Part shown: positions 1 to 5,454 of the stretch, one piece after another
Numbering within the stretch: position 1 is the stretch's first letter
Layout: the number at the start of each line of letters is the position of its first letter
NCBI GenBank assembly: GCA_929200335.1
Contig: CAKMZG010000167.1
Span: 1 to 5,454 of the forward strand
Origin: an uncultured Alphaproteobacteria bacterium
GTDB lineage: Bacteria; Pseudomonadota; Alphaproteobacteria; Rhizobiales; Rhizobiaceae
Direction of reading: 5' to 3'
DNA: 5,454 bases
Made by a program: the position numbers and the translations under genes
Notes under the pieces: model-generated
What the model saw: the letters and a program-made list of their open reading frames with translations, nothing else
Told to the model about the DNA's origin: nothing
The model's database searches: none

Positions 1-54
1 TGACCTTCTTGACCTTCTTGACCTTCTTGACCTTCTTGACCTTCTTGACCTTCT
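1..54 (-). repeat. 9-bp tandem repeat coding Glu-Gly-Gln
   Basis: There are six perfect, head-to-tail copies of TGACCTTCT (plus strand), beginning at the very first base, so the array probably continues to the left. On the coding strand it reads GAA GGT CAA, giving the EGQ repeats from residue 748 of the TIGR02302 protein. The unit is a multiple of three, so gain or loss of copies would keep the frame. All copies are identical at the DNA level, including third positions, which indicates recent expansion rather than selection on protein sequence alone. Confidence 0.9.
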
Positions 55-2294
55 TTATCTTGCTGGTTTTCTTGTCCTTGTCCAGCTTCCCCTCCATCTG
101 GTTGGGGCATTAATTCACCATTTTGATTTTGCTCAAAAGTCTCATTCATCAATTCTTGTTGATCTTGAATAATCTCAGAAAGCTTATTCATTTCTCTATT
201 AAATTGGTCGCTTTCCTCACCCTGCTGTTGTTGCTGCTGCTGACTAGCTTGTAAATTATCCATCATATTCTGCAACTGACTCAAGAGTTCTCTTGCAGCT
301 TGCTTAGCCCCAGATTTTGATAATTCCTCAATCTTGTTCAACATTTTTGTTAAATCTCTTTCTTCAAGAGATTGTGTATTAGGATTAGCTTTTGCAGTTT
401 TATTATCCTGACTTTGCTTCTTCAAAGTCTCCAGAAGACCGTTCATCGCCTCGCGCAATTCTTCCATCAATTTAGCAATTTCTTCTTCTGGCGCATCGTT
501 TTCAAGAGCCTTAGAGAGCGCCTCTTGCGCTTCTCTTAAACGTTTTTGAGCCAATGATAATTCACCATCTTCAATGGCTAAAGCTATTTCCCAAAGGAAA
601 TCTACAGTTTCGCGCAACTCTTTATCATAATCATAGAAATCATTAATTTTTGTTTTTGCAACACGCAGCGCTAAATATGTCCCCAAATTATCAATAAACT
701 CTGGAGCAATTTCTGTTATAACCCCAAGCATTGCAGCCACATCTCGTGCTTGGTTAGCATCCAGCGCCAAACGTTTACGCTCACCAATTACAGCACGGGC
801 AAGTGGATCTCTAAAATTTCGTTCTGGCAGAGTAAATTCATAAGGCTGCGTTATCCCTTCTTGGCCAATATCATCAGTAGCAACCAAATGCATTTTAACG
901 GGACTTCCAGCCCAAGGATGCGTTGTCAAATCTTGATTAACTTTTGAACGTCCGCTCTTAGAACGAGATTGAGCCAACGGCAATGTAAATTCAGGCGGAT
1001 CAAACAAGGGTCTCACATCAGCACGAGCTTCCCCCATCAATTCTAATTCAGCTCTAGCACCAGATACCCCATAATCATCTTGATAAGTAAAATTTAGTAC
1101 CATAGCGCCATTGAAGGCAATGGTAGGTATGCCATCATATGCAATCTCTGGAGCCATATCAGGCACCACTTTAAAATGCCATTCTTTAAAATCTTGCCCC
1201 TTTAAGCGAAGGGTTATGATGGTGCTTTTCATTAAAACAATAGAAAACTCTTGGGCGGAGGGTGCTTTATTTTCATCTTGGGCATTTACTGATGCTGCCA
1301 TATCTTCTTCAGCCTCATCCGCAAGGTTATCACCATCATCGTCATGCTCATTATCATGTTCATGGCCATGCCCATCATCATCATCGACAACTTCAGGCTC
1401 CAGCTGATTTTGTGCGCCTTTAGCATCGACCAATTCCAAGCCTTCAATGGAGATATTACTGCGCACAACGAGAATACTGCCTGCAGGCACCTCGATCATC
1501 TCATGGGAAGGCTTTTCATCTTGAGCGTCATCCTCTTTCCCAGCGCCGCCAAAAATATTACCCCAAAAACCTTTGCCAGATTGAGCTTGACTATTTGGCG
1601 ATATTTCTGATTTACGTAAAAATATGGGCGCCACATTGGTATAGGCCGGCGGATTAACCCAAGCATCCAATCGTGCTTTCAATATTTCACGCTCTTGATG
1701 AGAACGAAAAGCATCCGATATTGGCTCAATAGGATTATTAATTGAAAAAGCAAAAGCTGTTATAAATCCCAAAATAGCAAACATACGCAGAGCATAGGGG
1801 TCAGATTGCTTGGTATTCACCGTTGGGAAGTCAATCCGCAAATTCTGCAATTTTGATAACATACGGCGGCGATGTTCACGCCATAATGCACCAGACACTC
1901 CCTCTTCTTCGCCCAATAGCATTTTATCTGCTTGCCCAAGGAGCGGTTGATTTTCCAGCTTTGAAGCTTTTTCAATACGTTCATCAATTGCTTTTTGAGC
2001 GGGTGGGGTAATGGCAAATATGCGCCAAATAAAATACAATAAGGCAATACATAGGAGCGCTAAGAATCCAATACGCAACACGTCGGGGAAATATGCCCAT
2101 AAGCGCAACCAAGACAAGCTTAAGAATAAGCCCACTATCACCAATATAGGCAATATCTTAGGCCATAATTGTTCCCATAATAAAACCCAGAAGCCGAGAC
2201 GGCGTACATATTTCAGGTGCCCCAACACCTTACTTATTTCACCACTAGGGCGAATATCCTTGCCTTGCCTCTCACTTTCAACGCTTTGTTGCAT
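1..2294 (-). CDS. TIGR02302 / DUF4175 family membrane protein, C-terminus cut by window edge
   Basis: The frame opens at ATG 2294-2292, with an in-frame TAA two codons upstream, and stays open for 764 codons to the left edge; the stop lies outside. No clear ribosome binding site is visible. Two membrane helices lie near the N-terminus (about residues 46-65 and 72-93, after a WEQLWP motif at 40-45) and a third at about 169-186 after DPYALR. A large, probably extracytoplasmic part follows. Recognisable family blocks are LDAWVNPPAYT (209-219), VPAGS (269-273), a VVPDMAP-type strand, LARAVIGERKRLALD (498-512) and a charged, probably coiled helical stretch (about 565-627, LWEIALAIEDGELSLAQKRL onward). 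The tail is low complexity: seven Gln at 685-691 and EGQ repeats from 748. The family, as I recall it, is about 850 residues with 2-3 N-terminal helices and a Gln/Gly-rich tail, so perhaps 100 residues are missing. Its function is unknown. It sits 94 bp after lysA with no terminator seen, so it is probably the last gene of that operon. The family call is firm; any envelope role is inference. Confidence 0.88.
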   Translation of the reverse strand, partial: MQQSVESERQGKDIRPSGEISKVLGHLKYVRRLGFWVLLWEQLWPKILPILVIVGLFLSLSWLRLWAYFPDVLRIGFLALLCIALLYFIWRIFAITPPAQKAIDERIEKASKLENQPLLGQADKMLLGEEEGVSGALWREHRRRMLSKLQNLRIDFPTVNTKQSDPYALRMFAILGFITAFAFSINNPIEPISDAFRSHQEREILKARLDAWVNPPAYTNVAPIFLRKSEISPNSQAQSGKGFWGNIFGGAGKEDDAQDEKPSHEMIEVPAGSILVVRSNISIEGLELVDAKGAQNQLEPEVVDDDDGHGHEHDNEHDDDGDNLADEAEEDMAASVNAQDENKAPSAQEFSIVLMKSTIITLRLKGQDFKEWHFKVVPDMAPEIAYDGIPTIAFNGAMVLNFTYQDDYGVSGARAELELMGEARADVRPLFDPPEFTLPLAQSRSKSGRSKVNQDLTTHPWAGSPVKMHLVATDDIGQEGITQPYEFTLPERNFRDPLARAVIGERKRLALDANQARDVAAMLGVITEIAPEFIDNLGTYLALRVAKTKINDFYDYDKELRETVDFLWEIALAIEDGELSLAQKRLREAQEALSKALENDAPEEEIAKLMEELREAMNGLLETLKKQSQDNKTAKANPNTQSLEERDLTKMLNKIEELSKSGAKQAARELLSQLQNMMDNLQASQQQQQQQGEESDQFNREMNKLSEIIQDQQELMNETFEQNQNGELMPQPDGGEAGQGQENQQDKEGQEGQEGQEGQEGQEG
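1326..1385 (-). other. His/Asp-rich segment within the TIGR02302 protein
   Basis: Residues 304-323 consist almost entirely of Asp, His, Gly, Glu and Asn. They begin with four Asp, followed by GHGHEHDNEH and then DDDGDN. An acidic Ala/Glu/Asp-rich stretch follows until the fold resumes near FKEWHFKVVPDMAP. Four His spaced mostly by one residue among acidic side chains resemble the metal-binding loops of zinc or nickel transport and chaperone proteins. It lies after the third membrane helix, so probably outside the cytoplasm. Metal binding is inference from composition only. Confidence 0.6.
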
Positions 2295-2388
2295 GATTTA
2301 AGATACTCTATAAGACTGTACTCAATCACAGTGTAGCACGAGATATGGCAAAGGCGAGGCAAATATGTATTTTTTTATAATAAAAGGT

Positions 2389-3654
2389 TTAAAGCCAATC
2401 TGGCACGCTATCCATCGCTATGATTTCTTCTATGGTTTGGCGCTTTCTAATCACACGAAATTGATCGCCTGATACCAGCACTTCTGGGACTAGTGGGCGG
2501 GAGTTATAGGTATTCGATTGCACTGCACCATAAGCACCAGCACTGCCAACAGCGATTAAATCGCCCGCTGTCACCTTAACGATCTCACGATTTTTAGCCA
2601 AATAGTCACCCGTTTCGCAAACTGGTCCCACTACATCTGCAATCATACGCGGGCTATGAGCAGCCGCCAATGATACAGGCTTAATCTCATGATATGCCTC
2701 ATATAGCGTTGGGCGGATGAGATCATTCATGGCGGCATCAACTATCACAAAGGTTTTATTCTCAACCTCTTTAACGAAAGTAACTTCGCTTACCAAAATA
2801 CCAGCATTGCCAGCGATTAAACGCCCTGGTTCAAAGAATACTTTGCAATCCAATTCGCGCACATGCTTCTTAACAACCTCCGCATAGGCAAGAGGTAGAG
2901 GTGGCGGGGCTTCATCTTCTTGATAAGGAATACCAAGGCCGCCGCCAAGGTCGATATGCTCAATGCTATGCCCCTCGCTGCGTAAGGCTAGCACCAGCTC
3001 ACCAAGCCTTGCAAATGCAGCATCAAATGGTTCCAAATCAACAATTTGGCTGCCAATGTGCATATCAATGCCTGTAACTTTAATGCCTGGGAGAGCCGCA
3101 GCTTTGGCATAAATTTGCAGTGCTTTTTGCCAAGGGATACCGAATTTATTTTCAGCTTTACCTGTTGCAATTTTTGCATGAGTTTTTGCATCAACATCAG
3201 GATTGATACGAAACGATACTTTTGCTTCAAGGCCAAGGGCATTGGCGCGTTCGGACAATTGCTCCAGCTCCGGCTCAGATTCAATGTTAAAACAAAGTAT
3301 ATTTTGCTTTAGCGCAAAATCCATTTCCTCACGGGTTTTACCAACACCTGAAAATAAAATTTTATCTGCGGAAATACCGGCAGCCAATGCACGTTTCAAC
3401 TCACCAATAGAGACAACATCAGCGCCTGCACCCAATTTACCCAAAAGCGTTAAAACAGCCTGATTAGAATTCGCCTTCATTGCATAACAAACAAGCGAAG
3501 GAATACCATCGAGAGCTTCTTTAAACACTTGATAATGGCGCGTAAAGGTTGCTGTAGAATAGCAATAAAATGGAGTGCCAACGGCTTTTGCAATATCAGG
3601 AATTGCAACATTCTCAGCATGAAGAACGCCGTCAATATATTCAAAATGATTCAC
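2389..3654 (-). CDS. lysA: Diaminopimelate decarboxylase LysA
   Basis: This 421-residue protein, full length for the family, is a PLP-dependent enzyme of fold type III (alanine racemase-like barrel plus C-terminal beta domain). It decarboxylates meso-2,6-diaminopimelate to L-lysine in the cytoplasm, the last step of lysine synthesis. Visible motifs are the Schiff-base lysine in YAMKAN (K60), HIGSQ at 199-203, the phosphate-binding GGG at 237-239, EPGR at 275-278 and CETGD at 346-350, whose Cys346 is the expected catalytic acid/base from the partner subunit. GAYG (373-376) and the SNTYNSRP segment (from 380) close the site. The start is GTG (3654-3652), not ATG: an in-frame TGA lies seven codons upstream, a TAGG sits 7 nt before the GTG, and no ATG occurs before the MKAN motif. 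It lies 42 bp after lptM and is probably cotranscribed with it. All key residues are present, so it should be active. Confidence 0.97.
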   Translation of the reverse strand: MNHFEYIDGVLHAENVAIPDIAKAVGTPFYCYSTATFTRHYQVFKEALDGIPSLVCYAMKANSNQAVLTLLGKLGAGADVVSIGELKRALAAGISADKILFSGVGKTREEMDFALKQNILCFNIESEPELEQLSERANALGLEAKVSFRINPDVDAKTHAKIATGKAENKFGIPWQKALQIYAKAAALPGIKVTGIDMHIGSQIVDLEPFDAAFARLGELVLALRSEGHSIEHIDLGGGLGIPYQEDEAPPPLPLAYAEVVKKHVRELDCKVFFEPGRLIAGNAGILVSEVTFVKEVENKTFVIVDAAMNDLIRPTLYEAYHEIKPVSLAAAHSPRMIADVVGPVCETGDYLAKNREIVKVTAGDLIAVGSAGAYGAVQSNTYNSRPLVPEVLVSGDQFRVIRKRQTIEEIIAMDSVPDWL

Positions 3655-3696
3655 TGGGATACCTATTTTTAATCAAGTAAATTTTATTTAATTAGT

Positions 3697-3915
3697 TTAT
3701 TGCAACAGGCCATCAAGGAAAAAGCTGCGGTTTGGTTTTTCAGGTTTAGCCTCTTCTTCGGGTGTTTGCTCTTTACTGGTAGCACTGCCATCTTGTGTTG
3801 TTGTGCTTTTTGGCAATTCCAATGGTCCTTTTTTACCGCAAGCAGAAAGACCCAAAGCTGTAACAACAAAGAGAACACCACAGATTATTTTTGAGGACTT
3901 AACCAATTTCAACAT
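3697..3915 (-). CDS. lptM: LptM-type small outer-membrane lipoprotein
   Basis: This 72-residue lipoprotein precursor has a basic N-terminus, a hydrophobic core at about residues 10-23 and the lipobox L-S-A-C, with the modified cysteine at position 26. The mature part begins C-G-K-K-G-P-L, the hallmark of the YifL/LptM family (PF13627-like). A Lys/Glu/Pro-rich linker follows, then a short hydrophobic end (FFLDGLL). Gly rather than Asp at +2 favours export to the outer membrane. In Escherichia coli LptM binds the LptD-LptE LPS translocon and helps its disulfide-linked maturation; that role is transferred by family. The ATG at 3915 is supported by AGGAAG (3923-3928 on the complement) 7 nt upstream. 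It is the first gene after the promoter at 3951-3980 and is followed closely by lysA, an order I recall from other Alphaproteobacteria, where argH often precedes it. Here argH is not upstream. Confidence 0.85.
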   Translation of the reverse strand: MLKLVKSSKIICGVLFVVTALGLSACGKKGPLELPKSTTTQDGSATSKEQTPEEEAKPEKPNRSFFLDGLLQ

Positions 3916-3950
3916 GATAAGGCTTCCTATAGATTACCAAGACTTATTGC

Positions 3951-3980
3951 ACTTAAGAAGAATTTAGAACGTTTTGTCAA
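3951..3980 (-). promoter_or_regulatory. Probable sigma-70 promoter of the lptM-lysA operon
   Basis: On the minus strand there is a perfect -35 TTGACA (3980-3975), then an 18-nt spacer and a -10-like TTAAGT (3956-3951, 4 of 6 matches). Transcription would begin near 3944, leaving a leader of about 28 nt before the lptM ATG. The -35 begins one base after the U-tract of the upstream terminator. The -35 is convincing; the -10 is only fair. Confidence 0.55.
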
Positions 3981-3981
3981 A

Positions 3982-4027
3982 TAAAAAACCCAGCCTTAAT
4001 ATCATCTTTAATAATATCAGGGCTGGG
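3982..4027 (-). terminator. Intrinsic terminator of the DUF1127 gene
   Basis: The minus-strand transcript forms a stem from CCCAGCC (4027-4021) pairing with GGCTGGG (3995-3989). The stem is extended by a G-T and an A-T pair and then, after a mismatch, a few A-T pairs around an AT-rich loop. The stem is followed directly by TTTTTTAT. There is no T-run on the other side, so it acts only for minus-strand transcription. It lies about 80 bp after the DUF1127 stop and isolates that gene from lptM. Confidence 0.88.
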
Positions 4028-4107
4028 CAAAGGTGCGGTTACAACAGTTCTCAAATGTATAAACACTGGGACTGAGGGAAAAGGCAACCGCCTAGCAAAC
4101 TCAATCT

Positions 4108-4434
4108 TTATAGGCAACGCAAACGCGCTGATGCTCTTAAGCGTTCCTCATTAATATGGCGCTGCTTGGTGCTTTCCAACCATGTACCAGGCTCTTGGTG
4201 CCAAGCTTTAACGCCAAGTGCCTGTACATCGTTTTGTGTAAGGCCAATGTCACGCAATGTCTCATCGCTTAAATTACTAAGCTGCTTAATGTGTTGGCGA
4301 GTGCGCCAAAAATTCTTCATCATCGTAATCAAATGAGCAGGGCGAAATTTACCAACAACCGTTGATTTAGCAACTGCGGTATTCTTTGAATTGCTGCCTG
4401 TATGCGCATATTTAAAATCATCAACTAAAGCCAT
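4108..4434 (-). CDS. DUF1127 domain-containing protein
   Basis: This 108-residue basic protein has no signal peptide or membrane segment. The YjiS/DUF1127-like core spans about residues 40-75: aromatic and basic at first (NFWRTRQHIKQL), then LSDETLRDIGLTQNDV, the conserved segment with the typical L-x-D-I-G-L pattern. A tail containing WHQEPGTWL and ending Arg-rich follows. About 38 unremarkable residues precede the core, so it is longer than the common 45-80 residue members. Some small alphaproteobacterial DUF1127 proteins have been linked to RNA binding and turnover; whether that holds here is unknown. The ATG at 4434 has AAAGGGG on the coding strand 7 nt upstream, a good ribosome binding site. 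It is a single-gene unit closed by the terminator at 3982-4027 and diverges from the LysR gene, which could make it that regulator's target. Confidence 0.85.
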   Translation of the reverse strand: MALVDDFKYAHTGSNSKNTAVAKSTVVGKFRPAHLITMMKNFWRTRQHIKQLSNLSDETLRDIGLTQNDVQALGVKAWHQEPGTWLESTKQRHINEERLRASARLRCL

Positions 4435-4477
4435 TTTAAAACCCCTTTCATCTGGTTTTATTTATATTACAAAGCCT

Positions 4478-4506
4478 TAATCTCTAAACCACCTGAATTT
4501 TGCCAA
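4478..4506 (-). promoter_or_regulatory. Possible promoter of the DUF1127 gene
   Basis: On the minus strand TTGGCA (4506-4501, 5 of 6 matches to the -35 consensus) is followed after 17 nt by GATTAA (4483-4478, a poor -10). It would give a leader of about 35 nt before the ATG at 4434. The surroundings are very AT-rich, so other -10-like hexamers such as TAATAT (4469-4464) are equally possible. Confidence 0.3.
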
Positions 4507-4554
4507 TAACTTAAAACTTATAAATTTAAACAATTTAGACATATTTTTAAGACA

Positions 4555-4583
4555 AAATGAAATTAACATAAATATTTTCATTT
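4555..4583. repeat. AT-rich inverted repeat upstream of the LysR gene
   Basis: AAATGAAA (4555-4562) and TTTCATTT (4576-4583) are perfect 8-bp inverted arms with 13 nt between them. The right arm touches the proposed -35 of the LysR promoter. It could be a second regulator contact site, but in DNA this AT-rich such a pair may arise by chance. Confidence 0.3.
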
Positions 4584-4608
4584 ACAAAACGAATGTTTTT
4601 GATACTAT
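4581..4608 (+). promoter_or_regulatory. Probable promoter of the LysR gene
   Basis: TTTACA (4581-4586) serves as -35. After 16 nt comes TACTAT (4603-4608) as -10, preceded by TG one base upstream (4600-4601), an extended -10. Transcription would begin around 4615, inside the palindrome at 4607-4629, leaving a leader of about 40 nt. Confidence 0.5.
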
Positions 4609-4629
4609 ACATCAAAATATTTGATGTAT
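4607..4629. promoter_or_regulatory. LysR-box palindrome, probable autoregulatory operator
   Basis: Two perfect 10-bp arms, ATACATCAAA (4607-4616) and TTTGATGTAT (4620-4629), flank a 3-nt centre. It contains ATC-N9-GAT (4611-4625), a classic form of the T-N11-A box bound by LysR-type regulators. It lies 25 bp before the LysR start codon and overlaps the end of the proposed -10 and the likely transcription start, a position that suits autorepression. Other dimeric regulators could also use such a site. Confidence 0.65.
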
Positions 4630-4654
4630 TAAAATAAGTTGAAATTGGATTGCT

Positions 4655-4978
4655 ATGTTTCTTGATCTTGACCAATTACGCACATTTTTAGCCGTGGTAG
4701 ATACAGGTAGTTTTACTGCTGCATCACAAATTGTGCATAAAACCCAATCCGCGGTTTCCATGCAAATGAAAAAGCTGGAAGACCAATTACAGAAAAAACT
4801 ATTTACAAAAGACGGTCGCGCTCTAAAGCTCAGCTCTGATGGCGAACGCCTTGTATTTTATGCTCGCCGCGCCATATCGTTAAATTTTGAGACTTTGGCG
4901 GCATTTGACGAGAACGCCCTTGATGGTAACATTCGTCTTGGGCTTGCGGATGATTATGCAGAACGTTATGTCCAGTAA
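4655..4978 (+). CDS. N-terminal piece of the LysR regulator (DNA-binding domain)
   Basis: This 107-residue frame holds the complete LysR winged helix-turn-helix: LDLDQLRTFLAVVDTGSFTAA from about residue 3, recognition helix around QSAVSMQMKKLE (31-42), wing LFTKDGRALKLSSDGE (49-64). The linker helix follows to about 85, then the first strand of the effector domain (NIRLGLADDYAERYV, 92-106). If made on its own it could still dimerise through the linker helix and bind DNA, but it could not sense an effector. All family-typical residues of the DNA-binding domain look intact, so any decay is recent. Confidence 0.7.
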   Translation: MFLDLDQLRTFLAVVDTGSFTAASQIVHKTQSAVSMQMKKLEDQLQKKLFTKDGRALKLSSDGERLVFYARRAISLNFETLAAFDENALDGNIRLGLADDYAERYVQ

Positions 4979-5454
4979 TAAGCTGGATGTGATGATTGAA
5001 CAAGATCAGCTTGACATTGCGGTTGTTACCAGCGATTCTGTGCGCACATCATGCGAGGTTATCCGCCGTGAACCCATGTATTGGGTGACCTCTGCCAATC
5101 ATGACACTCATAATAAAACTGTATTACCTATGGCAATGGACGGTGGCGATTGCAGTTGGAGAAAATTAGCATTGGATTCTTTGGAAAAAATGAACCGTGA
5201 GTATAGCGTGCGCTATGTCTCTGATTCAGCATTACCCATAGCCAGCGCCGTATTGGCAGGGCTAGCTGTCGCTATTGCACCTGAAGCCAGTATCAAACGC
5301 GGTATGAAAATCTTAAATGAGCGGGATGGCTTTATTACCCCACCCCCTGTGGACATTGGCATTATTCAAAATCAAAAAATGGAAAACTCCACCACAGGCC
5401 AAGCCTTGATTGATCACATAAAATCAAGTCTAAATAATATGCTGGATAATCATA
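4968..5454 (+). CDS. C-terminal piece of the LysR regulator (effector-binding domain), partial
   Basis: The frame is open from ATG 4968 for 162 codons to the window edge with no stop. It reads as most of a LysR effector domain: SSNKLDVMIEQDQLDIAVVT at the start, EVIRREPMYWVTS (the usual L..EPL.WV pattern), a YVSDSALPIASAVLAGLAVAIAP segment matching the family's GLG(V/I)A(V/L)LP region, and a short amphipathic end. The ATG overlaps the stop of the first piece by 11 nt, but no ribosome binding site is evident, so translation coupling is possible rather than likely. It lacks the first lobe's opening helix, so it is unlikely to fold normally. Confidence 0.55.
   Translation, partial: MSSNKLDVMIEQDQLDIAVVTSDSVRTSCEVIRREPMYWVTSANHDTHNKTVLPMAMDGGDCSWRKLALDSLEKMNREYSVRYVSDSALPIASAVLAGLAVAIAPEASIKRGMKILNERDGFITPPPVDIGIIQNQKMENSTTGQALIDHIKSSLNNMLDNH

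Larger units (their letters stand above)
4655..5454 (+). pseudogene. LysR-family transcriptional regulator, split by an out-of-frame deletion, right end cut
   Basis: The two pieces (4655-4978 and the frame running through 4968-5454) together make one LysR-type regulator: an N-terminal winged helix-turn-helix, a linker helix and a substrate-binding-protein-like effector domain. At 4966-4978 the first frame reaches TAA just after RLGLADDYAERYV. The protein resumes one frame over at SSNKLDVMIEQDQLDIAVVT. Between these two motifs LysR proteins normally carry about 22-24 residues (strand-helix-strand of the form ILARF...P.V.....C). They are absent here, and the frame change requires a loss of 3n+2 bases. 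The pieces plus the missing part add to about 290 residues, so the true end must lie just beyond the window. The weak GGA at 4647-4649 is the only ribosome-site hint. An assembly or sequencing error is the main alternative. Confidence 0.72.

Noticed and set aside
222..242. CAG/CAA run as a triplet microsatellite
   Set aside because: It encodes seven Gln with mixed codons inside a Gln-rich family tail. It is ordinary low complexity for this protein family.
750..2301. Several plus-strand open frames of 60-100 codons
   Set aside because: They are antisense to the continuous TIGR02302 frame, whose family motifs are spread along the whole stretch, and they have no recognisable domains or ribosome binding sites.
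2295..2388. Possible promoter or terminator between lysA and the TIGR02302 gene
   Set aside because: No -35/-10 pair with sensible spacing and no GC stem with a T-run could be found. Short elements such as ACTGT/ACAGT are of chance size.
3684..3881. Minus-strand 65-codon frame overlapping lptM
   Set aside because: It is the out-of-frame shadow of lptM. The lipobox and family N-terminus are in the other frame, which also has the ribosome binding site.
4035..4091. GCGGTT ... AACCGC inverted pair after the DUF1127 gene
   Set aside because: Six-base arms with a 45-nt loop are too weak to count as a regulatory hairpin, and a much better terminator lies just downstream.
4655..5454. Programmed ribosomal frameshift joining the two LysR pieces
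   Set aside because: No slippery heptamer or downstream structure is visible at 4966-4978, and a shift alone would not restore the roughly 23 missing residues.

Overview
The window is AT-rich bacterial DNA that looks alphaproteobacterial, probably Hyphomicrobiales-like. This rests on gene content: a TIGR02302/DUF4175 membrane protein (a family largely confined to Alphaproteobacteria), a DUF1127 protein, and an lptM-lysA-TIGR02302 gene order that I recall as recurrent in that class. No genus can be named from the sequence.

Layout: four genes lie on the minus strand and one damaged gene on the plus strand. From right to left on the minus strand these are a DUF1127 protein (4108-4434), a strong intrinsic terminator (3982-4027), a promoter directly abutting it (3951-3980), the outer-membrane lipoprotein gene lptM (3697-3915), lysA for diaminopimelate decarboxylase (2389-3654, GTG start), and a large TIGR02302 protein that starts at 2294 and runs off the left edge still open. 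The lptM-lysA-TIGR02302 set has short gaps (42 and 94 bp), one recognisable promoter and no internal terminator, so it is probably one operon. LysA performs the last step of lysine synthesis. LptM assists maturation of the LPS-export translocon. The TIGR02302 protein is an inner-membrane protein of unknown function, and the company it keeps suggests an envelope role.

Divergent from the DUF1127 gene, across a 220 bp very AT-rich intergenic region, is a LysR-type regulator gene at 4655. It has a normal winged-helix domain, but its frame closes at 4978, just inside the effector-binding domain. The rest of that domain continues in a different frame to the window edge with no further stop. About 22-24 residues of the family fold are missing at the junction, so this looks like a small out-of-frame deletion and hence a pseudogene or a two-piece regulator. 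Just upstream is a perfect 10-bp-arm palindrome of the LysR-box type (ATC-N9-GAT) overlapping a likely promoter, which implies the ancestral gene was autoregulated.

Most noteworthy are the split LysR gene with its intact operator, the His/Asp-rich insert and 9-bp tandem repeat in the TIGR02302 protein, and the back-to-back terminator and promoter. I see no RNA genes, CRISPR arrays, insertion sequences or phage genes, and no clearly new multi-gene system.
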